Shown one piece after another: positions 21,449 to 32,583 of a DNA stretch of 64,000 nucleotides (position 1 is its first letter; each line of letters starts with the position of its first letter). The position numbers were made by a program, and so were the translations under genes. Location of the stretch: assembly GCF_021916785.1 (NCBI RefSeq), contig NZ_JAKCFC010000001.1, positions 620,001 through 684,000 on the forward strand, in the 5' to 3' direction. A model generated the notes under the pieces. The model was not told the origin of the DNA and did no database searches. It saw nothing but the letters and a program-made list of their open reading frames with translations. The stretch is from Mycolicibacterium lacusdiani (lineage in GTDB: Bacteria > Actinomycetota > Actinomycetes > Mycobacteriales > Mycobacteriaceae).

Positions 21449-23257
21449 GTGCGCGAGTTCAGTGTTCCCGCATCGTTCACCGTCGACGAGCACGACAACA
21501 TCGTCGGCGTCGTGTTCACCCACGAGCGCGAGGACCCGAATCACGTCATCGCCCAGCGTCTGGTCGGCGGGGCCTGGACCGACGTCACGTGCGCCGAGGT
21601 GGCGGCCCAGGTGCGAGCCACCGCGCTGGGACTGATCGCCGAGGGCGTCCGGCCCGGCGATCGCGTCGCCGTGCTGTCCTCGACGCGCTACGAGTGGCCC
21701 ATCATCGACTTCGCGATCCTGGCCGCGGGGGCGGTGACGGTGCCGATCTACGAGACGTCGTCGGCCGAGCAGATCCGGTTCGTGCTCGCAGACTCCGATG
21801 CGGTGCTCGCGTTCGCCGAGACCGACGCGCATGCCGACAAGATCGAGCAGCAGCGCGGCGAGCTGCCGGAGCTGCGCAGCGTGCTGCGAATCGAGGGTTC
21901 GTCGGAGGCGGCGCTCGACCGCCTCGCCGCGGCGGGGGCGGACACCGATCCGTCGGTGCTGGACGCCCGGCTCGCGGGCATCAGGTCGGCCGACGCCGCG
22001 ACGTTGATCTACACCTCCGGCACGACGGGCAGGCCCAAGGGCTGCCAGCTGACGCACTCCAACCTGCTCTACGAGATCCGCGGGGCGAAGGCGTGCTTCC
22101 CGGATCAGCTCGACAAGGGCGAGAAGCTGCTGGTCTTCCTGCCTCTGGCGCACGTGCTGGCGCGAGCCATCACCGTCGCCGCCTTCACCAACAAGGTGAC
22201 GCTCGGCTTCACCAACGACGTCAAGAACCTGGTCCCGACCCTGGCGGTGTTCAAGCCGACGCTGGTGGTGTCGGTGCCTCGGGTGTTCGAGAAGGTCTAC
22301 AACACCGCCGAGCAGAACGCCCGCAACGACGGCAAGGGCCGCATCTTCGAACTCGCGGCGAACACGGCGATCGACTGGAGCCAGGCCCAGGACACCGGCG
22401 GCGCGGGGCTGCTCCTGCGGCTCAAGCACGGACTGTTCGACCGCCTGGTCTACGGCAAGCTGCGCGCGGCACTTGGCGGGAACTGCCGCTCGGCGATCTC
22501 CGGCGGCGCGCCGCTGGGCGCCCGGTTGGGCCACTTCTACCGCGGCGTGGGGTTGTCGATCTACGAGGGCTACGGACTGACGGAGACCAGCGCGGCGATC
22601 ACCGTGAATCGGGTGAACGGACTGAAGGTGGGTTCGGTCGGAAAGCTGGTGCCCGGGAACGCGATGCGCCTCGGCGACGACGGCGAGCTGCTGGTCAAGG
22701 GCGGCGTGGTGTTCGGCGGGTACTGGAAGAACGAGGAGGAGACCAAGGCCGTCTTCACCGACGGCTGGTTCCAGACCGGTGACCTCGGCGCGATCGACGA
22801 CGACGGCTTCCTCACCATCGTCGGACGCAAGAAGGAGATCATCGTGACAGCGGGCGGCAAGAACGTCGCGCCCGCGATCCTGGAAGACCGCATGCGGGCG
22901 CACCCGCTGGTCAGTCAGGCGATGTGCGTGGGTGACGCCCAGCCGTTCATCGCCGCACTGGTGACCATCGACCCCGAGGCGTTCCCCGGTTGGAAGGAAC
23001 GCAACGGCAAGGACGCGAACGCGACGGTCGCCGACCTGGCCGAGGATCCCGACCTCGTCGCCGAGGTCGAGTCGGCGGTCGCCGACGCCAATCAGGCGGT
23101 GTCCAAGGCCGAGGCGATCCGCAAGTTCCGGATCCTGCCGGTGGACTTCACCGAGGACACCGGTGAGCTGACTCCGACGCTGAAGGTGAAGCGCAAGGTG
23201 GTCGCGGAGAAGTTCGCGGGCGACATCGAATCGCTGTACTCCAAGGCGGGCGGCTAG
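21449..23257 (+). CDS. fadD15: FadD15, long-chain fatty acyl-CoA ligase
   Basis: Adenylate-forming enzyme of 602 residues that activates fatty acids to acyl-CoA. The AMP-binding P-loop is [13 protein letters not shown] near residues 190-202; [40 protein letters not shown] (adenylation and hinge motifs) and a C-terminal [11 protein letters not shown] lysine region follow. The start is GTG 21449 ([10 protein letters not shown]), with GAAAGG about nine bases upstream; the in-frame ATG at 21377 would add a 24-residue tail not seen in FadD15. The TAG stop shares CTAG with the convergent pimB' stop. Confidence 0.94.
   Translation: MREFSVPASFTVDEHDNIVGVVFTHEREDPNHVIAQRLVGGAWTDVTCAEVAAQVRATALGLIAEGVRPGDRVAVLSSTRYEWPIIDFAILAAGAVTVPIYETSSAEQIRFVLADSDAVLAFAETDAHADKIEQQRGELPELRSVLRIEGSSEAALDRLAAAGADTDPSVLDARLAGIRSADAATLIYTSGTTGRPKGCQLTHSNLLYEIRGAKACFPDQLDKGEKLLVFLPLAHVLARAITVAAFTNKVTLGFTNDVKNLVPTLAVFKPTLVVSVPRVFEKVYNTAEQNARNDGKGRIFELAANTAIDWSQAQDTGGAGLLLRLKHGLFDRLVYGKLRAALGGNCRSAISGGAPLGARLGHFYRGVGLSIYEGYGLTETSAAITVNRVNGLKVGSVGKLVPGNAMRLGDDGELLVKGGVVFGGYWKNEEETKAVFTDGWFQTGDLGAIDDDGFLTIVGRKKEIIVTAGGKNVAPAILEDRMRAHPLVSQAMCVGDAQPFIAALVTIDPEAFPGWKERNGKDANATVADLAEDPDLVAEVESAVADANQAVSKAEAIRKFRILPVDFTEDTGELTPTLKVKRKVVAEKFAGDIESLYSKAGG
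23254..23257. other. Shared CTAG stop of fadD15 and pimB'
   Basis: The same arrangement as between pknL and aroG: CTAG provides TAG stops for both convergent genes, with no terminator. Confidence 0.9.
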
Positions 23258-24396
23258 CCGGTCAGCAGCTGGGACAGCTTGCGGCCCCTGGCCTTCCACT
23301 GCCACTCCTCGACGACCCAGCGCCGGCCGGCCCGCCCCATCGCGGCGGCCCGGTCGGGGTCGGCGAGCAGGTCGCCGACGGCTGCGGCGACCGCCCCGAC
23401 GTCCCAGCCGTCGACCACCAGCCCGGTCTCGCCGTCGCGCACCGACTCCGGCGCACCGCCGGAGCGGCCTGCCACCACGGGCACCCCCGTCGCCGAGGCC
23501 TCGAGGAACACGATGCCGAGACCCTCGACGTCCAGACCGGCGCCCCGGGTGCGGCACGGCATCGCGAAGACGTCGGCCATCGCGTGGTGGGCCGCCAGTT
23601 CCTCGGACGGCACCCCGTCGGTGAACACGACGTGGTCGGAGACGCCGAACTCCCGGGCCAGCCGGTGCAGCGTCTCGCGGTACGGCCCGCCTCCCACGAT
23701 CACGAGGGCGGCACCGTCGACGCGTTCGCGGATGGTGGGCAGGGCGCGGATCAGCATGTCCTGCCCCTTGCGCGGCACCAGCCGCGACAGGCACACCACG
23801 ACGGGGCGGTTCCCGAGTCCGTAGCGGGCCCGCAGTTCGGCCCGCGCTACCGAGTTCGGTTCGAAGCGCTCGGTGTCGACGCCCGGGGCGAGGTGTTCGA
23901 GCGCTGCCCTCGGCCCGAACGCCGACGCGAACCGGCCACGGGTGTACTGGCTGACGTAGGTGATCACGTCGACGTCGTTGCCGATGCGCCGCAGCGCCGA
24001 GCGGGCGACCGGCAGCATCGACCACCCCACTTCGTGCCCGTGCGTGCTGGCGATGACGCGGCTCGCGCCCGCGGACCGAGCGAGCGGGGACAGCAGGGCA
24101 AGGGGCGCTGCGGCACCGAACCAGACGGTGTCGATCTCGTGCTGCTCGATCAACCCGCGCATCCGCCGCGCCACCGAGGGTTCGGGCACCATCAGCGTGG
24201 TCGGGTGGCGCACGACCTCGTAACCGACCTTCGCGGCCTGCCGGTCGTAGGCCGACGAGTCCTTCCACTTCGGCGCGTAGACGGTCAGCGTGTGCTCGCC
24301 TGCTGCGACCAGTTCGTCGACCAGGTTCTCGAGATACGACTGGATTCCACCGCGCCGCGGCGGGAAGTCGTTGGTGACCAGCAGGATCCGAGACAT
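23254..24396 (-). CDS. pimB: PimB', alpha-1,6-mannosyltransferase of PIM synthesis
   Basis: GT-B (GT4) glycosyltransferase of 380 residues that transfers mannose from GDP-mannose to PIM1 on the cytoplasmic face, giving PIM2. It starts [25 protein letters not shown], with the Gly-rich acceptor loop; [20 protein letters not shown] and the donor-binding [20 protein letters not shown] (EX7E) follow. The membrane-facing character comes from basic and hydrophobic N-terminal residues rather than a transmembrane helix. It is nine bases downstream of the metallopeptidase-like gene and converges with fadD15 with overlapping stops. Confidence 0.93.
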   Translation of the reverse strand: MSRILLVTNDFPPRRGGIQSYLENLVDELVAAGEHTLTVYAPKWKDSSAYDRQAAKVGYEVVRHPTTLMVPEPSVARRMRGLIEQHEIDTVWFGAAAPLALLSPLARSAGASRVIASTHGHEVGWSMLPVARSALRRIGNDVDVITYVSQYTRGRFASAFGPRAALEHLAPGVDTERFEPNSVARAELRARYGLGNRPVVVCLSRLVPRKGQDMLIRALPTIRERVDGAALVIVGGGPYRETLHRLAREFGVSDHVVFTDGVPSEELAAHHAMADVFAMPCRTRGAGLDVEGLGIVFLEASATGVPVVAGRSGGAPESVRDGETGLVVDGWDVGAVAAAVGDLLADPDRAAAMGRAGRRWVVEEWQWKARGRKLSQLLTG

Positions 24397-24405
24397 CAGG
24401 TCAGG

Positions 24406-25242
24406 TTAGCCGCCGAGCCATCGCCGCCAATCGGCCAGCACGACGGGCACGTCGGCGCCGAGCGTCTCCCGGATGGCGGTGTCGGTGTCGCGATGACCGG
24501 GTCGGCAGGCCGCGACGTACAGCTCGCGGAGCACGTCGACGCCGTACCGGTCGGCCACGAACCGGCTGAACCACCAGGCGCGGTCGTAGGCCACCGATCG
24601 CGCATGCCCCACCGCGTCGAGGTCGGCGTCGGTCGGCAGGTTGCCGAGTTCGACGACGTCGGCGCGGTCGGGTCGGCGCTGAGTGGCCGGACGTCCGACG
24701 AAGTCGGCGACGCCCTCGGTGAGCCACCGCGGCGCGTCGGCGGCGGTGGCCGGCCGCGCCGCGTAGTGGAACAGTTCGTGGCCCAAGACGATTTGCAGTG
24801 AGGAGTCGCTCATCCCGGCGGCGCCGGGCGCGAACACGATGCGCTCGGACGTGGTGACCGCGGCGATGTCGGAACCCGGTCCGTTGCCGCCACCGCCGAG
24901 CGTCGCGAACTGTTCGTCGGAACCCGTTGCCACGATCGTGACGTCACGGCGCCAGTCGTCACCCCAGAACCGCGTGACCGCGTCGGCGGCACCGTCGAAG
25001 TCACGCCGGATCCGGTCGGCCAACCCGGCCGCCACCGGACCCATCGGTATGACCGCCACGGTGCGCGCCGCGGCGGGCTGCGACGGGACTACCGGGGTCG
25101 GAGGTGACGCAGCGGGCCACGCGAGCAGCGTGATGGCCACGGCCTGCTCGACGACGAGGAGCAGACCCAGCGCTGCGCGCCGGGGTGCGGTGAACCCAGG
25201 GTCGTTGAACTCAGTACCGGCGAACGTTGTGGATCGGCGCAT
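24406..25242 (-). CDS. Secreted/membrane gluzincin-like peptidase (Rv2189c homologue)
   Basis: Protein of 278 residues with an N-terminal hydrophobic segment at about 24-44 (AALGLLLVVEQAVAITLLAW), likely a signal anchor, and a zinc peptidase signature GHELFHYAA (HExxH) near residue 155 with a downstream WLTEGVADFVG, whose Glu could be the third ligand. This is the layout of peptidase MA-like proteins. The substrate is unknown. ATG 25242 overlaps the end of ripC by 32 bases, and I find no better in-frame start. Its position between ripC and pimB' suggests a cell-envelope role. Confidence 0.82.
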   Translation of the reverse strand: MRRSTTFAGTEFNDPGFTAPRRAALGLLLVVEQAVAITLLAWPAASPPTPVVPSQPAAARTVAVIPMGPVAAGLADRIRRDFDGAADAVTRFWGDDWRRDVTIVATGSDEQFATLGGGGNGPGSDIAAVTTSERIVFAPGAAGMSDSSLQIVLGHELFHYAARPATAADAPRWLTEGVADFVGRPATQRRPDRADVVELGNLPTDADLDAVGHARSVAYDRAWWFSRFVADRYGVDVLRELYVAACRPGHRDTDTAIRETLGADVPVVLADWRRWLGG

Positions 25243-26344
25243 TGTTCACCGGCGCGACCGCCACCGGTGAGCCGTAGGTCGACGCGTGCACCATCATTCC
25301 GTCGCCGATGTAGATGCCCACGTGGGAGGCGTCGGAGTAATAGGTGATGAGGTCGCCGGGCTGCATCTGGTCCGTTGAGACGGCCTGACCGCCGCGGGCC
25401 AACGCCTGGCTGGAGTGCGGGAGGTTCTTGCCTGCCTGACCGAAGGCCCACATCACCAGGCCGGAGCAGTCGAACGCGTTGGGTCCCGAGCCGCCCCAGG
25501 AGTACGGCGAGCCGATGCGGGTGAGCGCGGCCTGCACGGCCATCTGACCCTCGGCGGCAGGCGCGGGCGGTACGACGGCGGCCTCGGGCGGTCCCATGGG
25601 GCCGACGGGAGCGGCGGCCAGGATCTGCGGTCCACCGTCACCCGGCGGCACTGCACCCGGGGCGGGAGCGGGCGCGGGTGCTGGCGGAATCGCGGCGAGC
25701 GCTTCGCGCTGGGCGGGGGTCAGGGCGGTGTACTGCGACTTCACGACCGCGATCTGCACCTGCAGCTTGCTCTGCTTGGACTGCAGTTCGGCACGCACCG
25801 CGGCGGCCTGCTCGGCGGCGGTCTTGGCCTCGGCGGCGGACTTGGCCGACGCGGCCTCCGAGCGTGCGGCCTCGGCGTTGACCTTCTGGAAGCTCTGCAT
25901 CTGCGTCGACATCTCGGTCGCCATCACCCGCTGCACGGCGAGCTGGTCGATGAGCTGCTGCGGGGAAGCGGCGGTCAGCATGGCGTCGAGGCCATCGGTG
26001 CGGCCACCCATGTACTGCGCGGCAGCAACTTTGTTCACAGCACCTTGGAAGGTTGCCAGCTGAGCCTTCGCGGCACCGGCCGCGGCCAGGTCAGCGGCGT
26101 GCTGCGCATCGGCCATCTCCTGCGCCGCGACCTTCTCGGTCAAATCGAGCTGGGCGCTGTGCATTGCCTCGGTGGTCTGCTCGGCCTCGCGGGACAGCTC
26201 GTTGAGCTTCGCCAGGGCGTCAGCGGCGGGGTCGGCCTGCACACCGCCGGCCAGCGCACCCGACATCACGGCCAGCGCGACTATCGCACCTGCGACGGGT
26301 CGACGAATTCCACGTGTAATCCGTTGCGTGCGGTCGAACCTCAA
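25211..26344 (-). CDS. ripC: RipC, NlpC/P60 peptidoglycan endopeptidase (Rv2190c homologue)
   Basis: Secreted cell-wall hydrolase of 377 residues. It has a signal peptide (about 1-37, AVMSGALAGGVQA), a long Ala/Gln-rich coiled coil at about 40-205, a Pro/Ala-rich linker at about 215-265 and a C-terminal NlpC/P60 domain. Catalytic residues are Cys in FDCSGLVMWAF and His in DASHVGIYIG, with a later polar residue near VHAS. It cleaves the D-Glu-meso-DAP bond in stem peptides. The start is TTG 26344 (MRFDRTQ), aligned with the M. tuberculosis protein. A sigma-A-like promoter is placed about 60-90 bases upstream. Confidence 0.92.
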   Translation of the reverse strand: MRFDRTQRITRGIRRPVAGAIVALAVMSGALAGGVQADPAADALAKLNELSREAEQTTEAMHSAQLDLTEKVAAQEMADAQHAADLAAAGAAKAQLATFQGAVNKVAAAQYMGGRTDGLDAMLTAASPQQLIDQLAVQRVMATEMSTQMQSFQKVNAEAARSEAASAKSAAEAKTAAEQAAAVRAELQSKQSKLQVQIAVVKSQYTALTPAQREALAAIPPAPAPAPAPGAVPPGDGGPQILAAAPVGPMGPPEAAVVPPAPAAEGQMAVQAALTRIGSPYSWGGSGPNAFDCSGLVMWAFGQAGKNLPHSSQALARGGQAVSTDQMQPGDLITYYSDASHVGIYIGDGMMVHASTYGSPVAVAPVNNAPIHNVRRY

Positions 26345-26404
26345 GATTTCGCGTCCTCACAACTGCCGTTGGGTAGCGGGCCAATCTGGGCGTAGGTCTC
26401 AGAT

Positions 26405-26434
26405 AGGTTACGAAACGGCTTCGGGGTTGTCCAA
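26405..26434 (-). promoter_or_regulatory. Promoter of ripC with inverted repeat over the -35
   Basis: On the minus strand TTGGAC (26429-26434) and TAACCT (26405-26410) are separated by 18 bases, predicting a start near 26398 and a leader of about 54 bases. A perfect 7-bp inverted repeat, TTCGGGG at 26441-26447 and CCCCGAA at 26420-26426, flanks the -35 element and could be an operator. Confidence 0.55.
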
Positions 26435-26496
26435 CAGAAGCCCCGAATTTAGCAGCAGGACGGGAATAATTTCGCTGCGAGTACGGTGTGGCGACT

Positions 26497-26724
26497 CTAG
26501 GCAACGCCAGGTTCACCGTGGCGGTGGATCGGAACCAGCCGCAGTCGCGGCGCCATCCCCACGTCAGCGAGCACCTCGAGCGCCCGGCGCTCGTCGGCGC
26601 GCAACGTCTCGGGGATTCCCAGCAACACACTGACGACGCAGTCGTCACATCCGGGCCCCCGCACCGCGCAGTCGTCGCAATCGATCACGACGCTGCCGGT
26701 GTCGGGCATCTCGTCCCGTGCCAT
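26497..26724 (-). CDS. Small protein with two CxxC motifs, function unknown
   Basis: Protein of 75 residues from ATG 26724, preceded by GAGAGGAG about six bases upstream, a strong ribosome-binding site. Near the N-terminus it carries two CDDC motifs, CDDCAVRGPGCDDCVV, followed by a helical, Leu/Arg-rich part (LGIPETLRADERRALEVLADVGM). The four cysteines suggest a zinc knuckle or metal site. It lies between ripC and the divergent exonuclease gene. I do not recognise a family, but the start signal, codon bias and Cys spacing make it a real gene. Confidence 0.72.
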   Translation of the reverse strand: MARDEMPDTGSVVIDCDDCAVRGPGCDDCVVSVLLGIPETLRADERRALEVLADVGMAPRLRLVPIHRHGEPGVA

Positions 26725-26827
26725 GAGCACTCCTCTCGTTGAGTCATCCGCACGCTAACGGCGCCCACCGACAGGACACGCCGCCCGGCGAGCGCGGGTG
26801 AACTACACCGGTGTCAGTCACCCCGCC

Positions 26828-26833
26828 TACGGT
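26828..26833 (+). promoter_or_regulatory. -10 box of leaderless exonuclease/GIY-YIG gene
   Basis: TACGGT lies exactly seven bases before ATG 26841. If used, it excludes the in-frame GTG at 26811 as the start, because that codon would be upstream of the mRNA. Confidence 0.45.
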
Positions 26834-26840
26834 CATCGCC

Positions 26841-28687
26841 ATGGGTCGACCCGGCAGCCCGCCCACTGCACGAAGCGCCGTATCGGCGCAGATGACGCTC
26901 GACGAACTCGAGGGCGAGTCTGGACTGTCGCTGCGCGACACGACGTTCGTCGTCGTCGACCTCGAGACCACCGGGGGCCGCGCCAACGAGAGCGCACCGG
27001 GCCGCGGCGACCACGACCAGATCACCGAGATCGGGGCTGTCAAGGTTCGCGGCGGCGAGATCATCGGCGAACTCGCCACGCTCGTCGACCCGGGCAGGTC
27101 CATTCCGCCGCAGATCGTCTCGCTAACCGGCATCACCACCGCGATGGTGCGCGACGCCCCGCGGATCGAGTCGGTGCTGCCGTCGTTCCTGGAGTTCGCC
27201 AAGGGCGCGGTCGTGGTCGCGCACAACGCGGGTTTCGACATCGGCTTCCTGCGCGCGGCGACCGAACGCTGCGACCTCGTCTGGCCGCGGCCGCCCGTGC
27301 TGTGCACGGTCAAGCTCGCCCGCCGCGTGCTGACACGCGACGAGGCGCCGAGCGTCAAGCTCTCGGCCCTGGCCCGCCTGTTCCACGCGACGACGACGCC
27401 GACGCACCGCGCGCTCGACGACGCGCGGGCCACCGTCGACGTGCTGCACGCCCTGATCGAGCGCGTCGGCAACCAGGGCATCTACACCTACCCGGACCTG
27501 CGGTCGTACCTGCCCGACGTCACGCCGGCCCAGCGCAGCAAACGACACCTGGCCAATTCGGTGCCCAGTCGGCCCGGCGTCTACCTGTTCCGCGGACCCG
27601 CCGACGAGGTGCTCTACGTCGGGACGGCGATCGACCTGCGCCGCCGGGTCAAGCAGTACTTCAACGGCGCCGACACCCGCACCCGGATGAAGGAGATGGT
27701 CGCTCTCGCAACGGCAGTCGACCACGTCGAGTGCGCACACGACCTCGAGGCCGGCGTGCGGGAACTACGCCTCCTCGCCGCGCACGCGCCGCCCTACAAC
27801 CGGCGCTCCAAGTTCCCGCACCGTTGGTGGTGGGTGGCCCTGACCGACGAGCCGTTCCCCCGCTTCTCGGTGGTCCGCAATCCCACGCACGACGACATCG
27901 TCGGCCCGTTCCGGGCCCGGGCCGACGCCGCCGAGACCGCAGAGCTGATGGCGCGTCACACCGGTCTGCGCACCTGCGGCGGCCGCCTGGCCCGCACCGC
28001 ACGACACGGCACCAAGTGTCCCGAGCGCGAACTGGCGCCGTGCCCGGCCGCGCGCGACGTCGGCGCCGACGAGTACGCCCCGGCAGGCGAGCGGGCCCGG
28101 CGTCTCATCACCGGGGCCGAGCGCACCGCCCTCGCCTCCGCACTGGCCGCGGTCGACGACCTCGCGGCGCGGGGTCTCTACGAGACCGCGGCGCGGCTGC
28201 GCGACCACGTGGCCACGACGATCGACGTCCTGTGGCGGGGGCAGCGGCTCCGGGCGCTGGTCGCCGTCGCGGAACTGGTCGCCGCACGGCCCGACGGGAG
28301 CGGCGGCTGGCACCTGGCGGTCGTACGGAACGGGCAACTCGGCGCGGCAGGCAACGCCGCGCGCGGGGTGCCGCCGATGCCGGTCGTCGAGGCCATCTGC
28401 GCGGGCGCCCAGACCATCCTCGCGATGCCTGCGCCCCTCGGCGGGGCCCTGGTCGAGGAGACCGCCCTGATCGCACGGTGGCTGAGCCAGCCGGGCGTGC
28501 GGATCGTGCGCGTCGCCACGCGAACGGACCCCGACACCGGCGCGGATGCCGGCTACGCCAGCCCGATCGGCGCAGCGGGTGCGCTGACCGAGTGGGCGGC
28601 GCTCGCGCGCTCGGCGCGGCTGGCGGCGCGTCAGCTCACCGAGGATCCCCTCGACGACCGCTACGGGGTGACACCCGTGCCGCGACC

Positions 28688-28706
<19 letters not shown>
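26841..28706 (+). CDS. DEDDh exonuclease fused to UvrC-like GIY-YIG domain (Rv2191 homologue)
   Basis: Fusion protein of 621 residues. The N-terminal part is a DnaQ-type 3'-5' exonuclease: [10 protein letters not shown] (Asp/Glu), [10 protein letters not shown] (Asp) and [10 protein letters not shown] (His/Asp). The middle part is a GIY-YIG nuclease domain, [30 protein letters not shown], as in UvrC and Cho. A C-terminal region rich in Ala/Arg/Leu includes a UvrC-like Cys segment ([29 protein letters not shown]). It probably acts in DNA repair. The start is uncertain: ATG 26841 (leaderless) or GTG 26811, adding ten residues. The stop lies within a duplicated copy of the trpD tail. Confidence 0.88.
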
Positions 28707-30512
<1,806 letters not shown>

Positions 30513-30541
30513 TCATGAAGCTTCCGATGAGAAGGGTTTCG

Positions 30542-31354
30542 ATGACCAGCAAGTCCCGCCGTCGGTTCCGCCGACGCCTGTCGGCAGCACTGCTGCTGTT
30601 CATCGGACTCGCACTCGCGGGCGGCATGGCCGCGACCCTGACGCCCAAGCCTCAGGTCGCCCAAGCCGACGAGTCGCAACTGGCGCTGCTCCGCACGGGC
30701 AAGCAGCTGTTCGAGACGTCCTGCGTGTCGTGCCACGGCGCCAACCTGCAGGGCGTGCCGGACCGTGGCCCCAGCCTCATCGGCACCGGCGAGGCCGCCG
30801 TGTACTTCCAGGTCGGCACCGGCCGCATGCCCGCCATGCGCGGCGAGGCACAGGCTCAGCGCAAGGACCCGGCGTTCGACCCGCATCAGGTCGACGCGAT
30901 CGGCGCGTACGTCCAGGCCAACGGCGGCGGCCCCGTCGTTCCCCGCGAAGCGAACGGCGAGATCGCCAATGCCTCCCTCATCGGCGACGACGTCGCTCGC
31001 GGCGGCGACCTGTTCCGCCTGAACTGCGCCTCCTGCCACAACTTCACCGGCAAGGGCGGTGCACTGTCGTCGGGCAAGTGGGCGCCCGACCTCGGCGAGG
31101 CCGCCGAAGTGCCCGCGCAGGTGTACACCGCGATGCTCACGGGTCCGCAGAACATGCCGAAGTTCTCCGACCGGCAGCTGACCCCCGAGCAGAAGCGCGA
31201 CATCGTCGCGTACGTCAAGACTGCGGCTCAGACCCCCGATCCCGGCGGCTACGGGCTCGGTGGCTTCGGACCCACGTCCGAGGGCATGGCCGCCTGGATC
31301 ATCGGAATGGTCGGCGTCATCGCCGCTGCAATGTGGGTGGGATCGCGAGCATGA
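30542..31354 (+). CDS. qcrC: QcrC, diheme cytochrome c subunit of the bc1 complex
   Basis: Cytochrome cc of 270 residues with an N-terminal membrane anchor ([19 protein letters not shown]), two covalent heme sites, CVSCH and CASCH, and a C-terminal membrane helix ([19 protein letters not shown]). It passes electrons from the Rieske centre directly to the aa3 oxidase, replacing soluble cytochrome c. Four in-frame ATGs occur (30509, 30515, 30527, 30542). I use 30542 because GAGAAGGG lies about five to six bases before it. The stop overlaps the qcrA start (ATGA). Confidence 0.94.
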   Translation: MTSKSRRRFRRRLSAALLLFIGLALAGGMAATLTPKPQVAQADESQLALLRTGKQLFETSCVSCHGANLQGVPDRGPSLIGTGEAAVYFQVGTGRMPAMRGEAQAQRKDPAFDPHQVDAIGAYVQANGGGPVVPREANGEIANASLIGDDVARGGDLFRLNCASCHNFTGKGGALSSGKWAPDLGEAAEVPAQVYTAMLTGPQNMPKFSDRQLTPEQKRDIVAYVKTAAQTPDPGGYGLGGFGPTSEGMAAWIIGMVGVIAAAMWVGSRA

Positions 31355-32583
31355 GCAACGAAACGGGCACCGAACACTCGGGCACCGAGGGCACGCCGAA
31401 GGGCACCGACACCCCGGGTCAGCTGGGCGCGCCCGGCCAGCCCACCGACGAGCAGCTCGCGAAGATGTCGCGCGAGGAACTCGTTCGCCTCGGCGCCAAG
31501 CTCGACGGCGTCGACACCGTCTTCAAGGGACCCCGCTTCCCCGTCGAGGGCACCAAGGCCGAGAAGCGCGCCGAGCGTGCAGTGGCCTATTGGCTTCTGC
31601 TGGGCGGCATCTCGGGCCTCGCCCTGATGGTGATCTTCATCTTCTGGCCGTGGGAGTACAAGCCCTTCGGTGCCGAAGGCGAGCGCATCTACAGCCTCGC
31701 GACGCCGCTGTATGGCCTCACGTTCGGCCTGTCGGTCCTCGCGATCGGCATCGGCGCCGTGCTGTACCAGAAGAAGTTCATCCCGGAGGAGATCTCGATC
31801 CAGGAGCGCCACGACGGCGCCTCCCCCGAACTGCACCGCCGGACGATCGCGGCGCAGCTGACCGAGACGCTCGACGGCTCGACCATCAAGCGCCGCAAGA
31901 TGATCGGACTCTCCCTCGGCATCGGCCTCGGTGCGTTCGGTGCGGGCACGCTGGTCGCCTTCCTTGGTGGTCTGATAAAGAACCCGTGGAAGCCCGTCGT
32001 CCCGACGGCCGAGGGCAAGAAGGCCGTGCTGTGGACGTCGGGGTGGACGCCCCGGTTCACCGGCGAGACGATCTTCCTGGCCCGCTCGACCGGCCTGCCG
32101 GGTGAGTCGCCGTTCGTGAAGATGCGCCCGGAGGATCTCGACGCCGGCGGCATGGAGACCGTGTTCCCGTGGCGCGAGTCCGACGGCGACGGCACCACCG
32201 TCGAGTCGTCGCACCACCTCACCGAGATCGCGATGGGCATCCGGAACCCCGTGATGCTGATCCGCATCCGGCCCGAGGACCTGCCGCGGGTGGTCAAGCG
32301 GCAAAACCAGGAGAGCTTCAACTTCGGTGATCTCTTCGCCTACACCAAGGTGTGTTCGCACCTGGGCTGCCCGTCGTCGCTCTACGAGCAGCAGACCTAT
32401 CGGATCCTGTGCCCCTGCCACCAGTCGCAGTTCGACGCGTTGCACTTCGCGAAGCCCATCTTCGGTCCTGCAGCACGGGCGTTGGCACAACTTCCGATTA
32501 CCATCGACCAAGACGGGTACCTCGTCGCCAACGGCGATTTCATCGAACCCGTCGGACCGGCATTCTGGGAGAGATCGTCATGA
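31351..32583 (+). CDS. qcrA: QcrA, Rieske iron-sulfur subunit of the bc1 complex
   Basis: Protein of 410 residues with a long hydrophilic Thr/Gly/Glu-rich N-terminus, three membrane helices (at about 80-97, 115-135 and 188-208) as in actinobacterial QcrA, and a C-terminal Rieske domain. The 2Fe-2S ligands are in CSHLGCP and CPCHQSQFD. It accepts electrons from menaquinol. ATG 31351 overlaps the qcrC stop, and its TGA overlaps the qcrB ATG, so the three subunits are translationally coupled. Confidence 0.95.
   Translation: MSNETGTEHSGTEGTPKGTDTPGQLGAPGQPTDEQLAKMSREELVRLGAKLDGVDTVFKGPRFPVEGTKAEKRAERAVAYWLLLGGISGLALMVIFIFWPWEYKPFGAEGERIYSLATPLYGLTFGLSVLAIGIGAVLYQKKFIPEEISIQERHDGASPELHRRTIAAQLTETLDGSTIKRRKMIGLSLGIGLGAFGAGTLVAFLGGLIKNPWKPVVPTAEGKKAVLWTSGWTPRFTGETIFLARSTGLPGESPFVKMRPEDLDAGGMETVFPWRESDGDGTTVESSHHLTEIAMGIRNPVMLIRIRPEDLPRVVKRQNQESFNFGDLFAYTKVCSHLGCPSSLYEQQTYRILCPCHQSQFDALHFAKPIFGPAARALAQLPITIDQDGYLVANGDFIEPVGPAFWERSS

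Noticed and set aside
21389..24268. Very long minus-strand open frame (over 900 codons) opposite fadD15
   Set aside because: It runs antisense to a clear acyl-CoA ligase and in another frame of pimB'; composition is Arg/His/Asp-rich, typical of a shadow frame at high GC.
26345..26500. Possible c-di-AMP (ydaO) riboswitch upstream of ripC
   Set aside because: NlpC/P60 and rpf genes sometimes have one, but I could not find the conserved elements; the region fits a plain promoter with a short leader.
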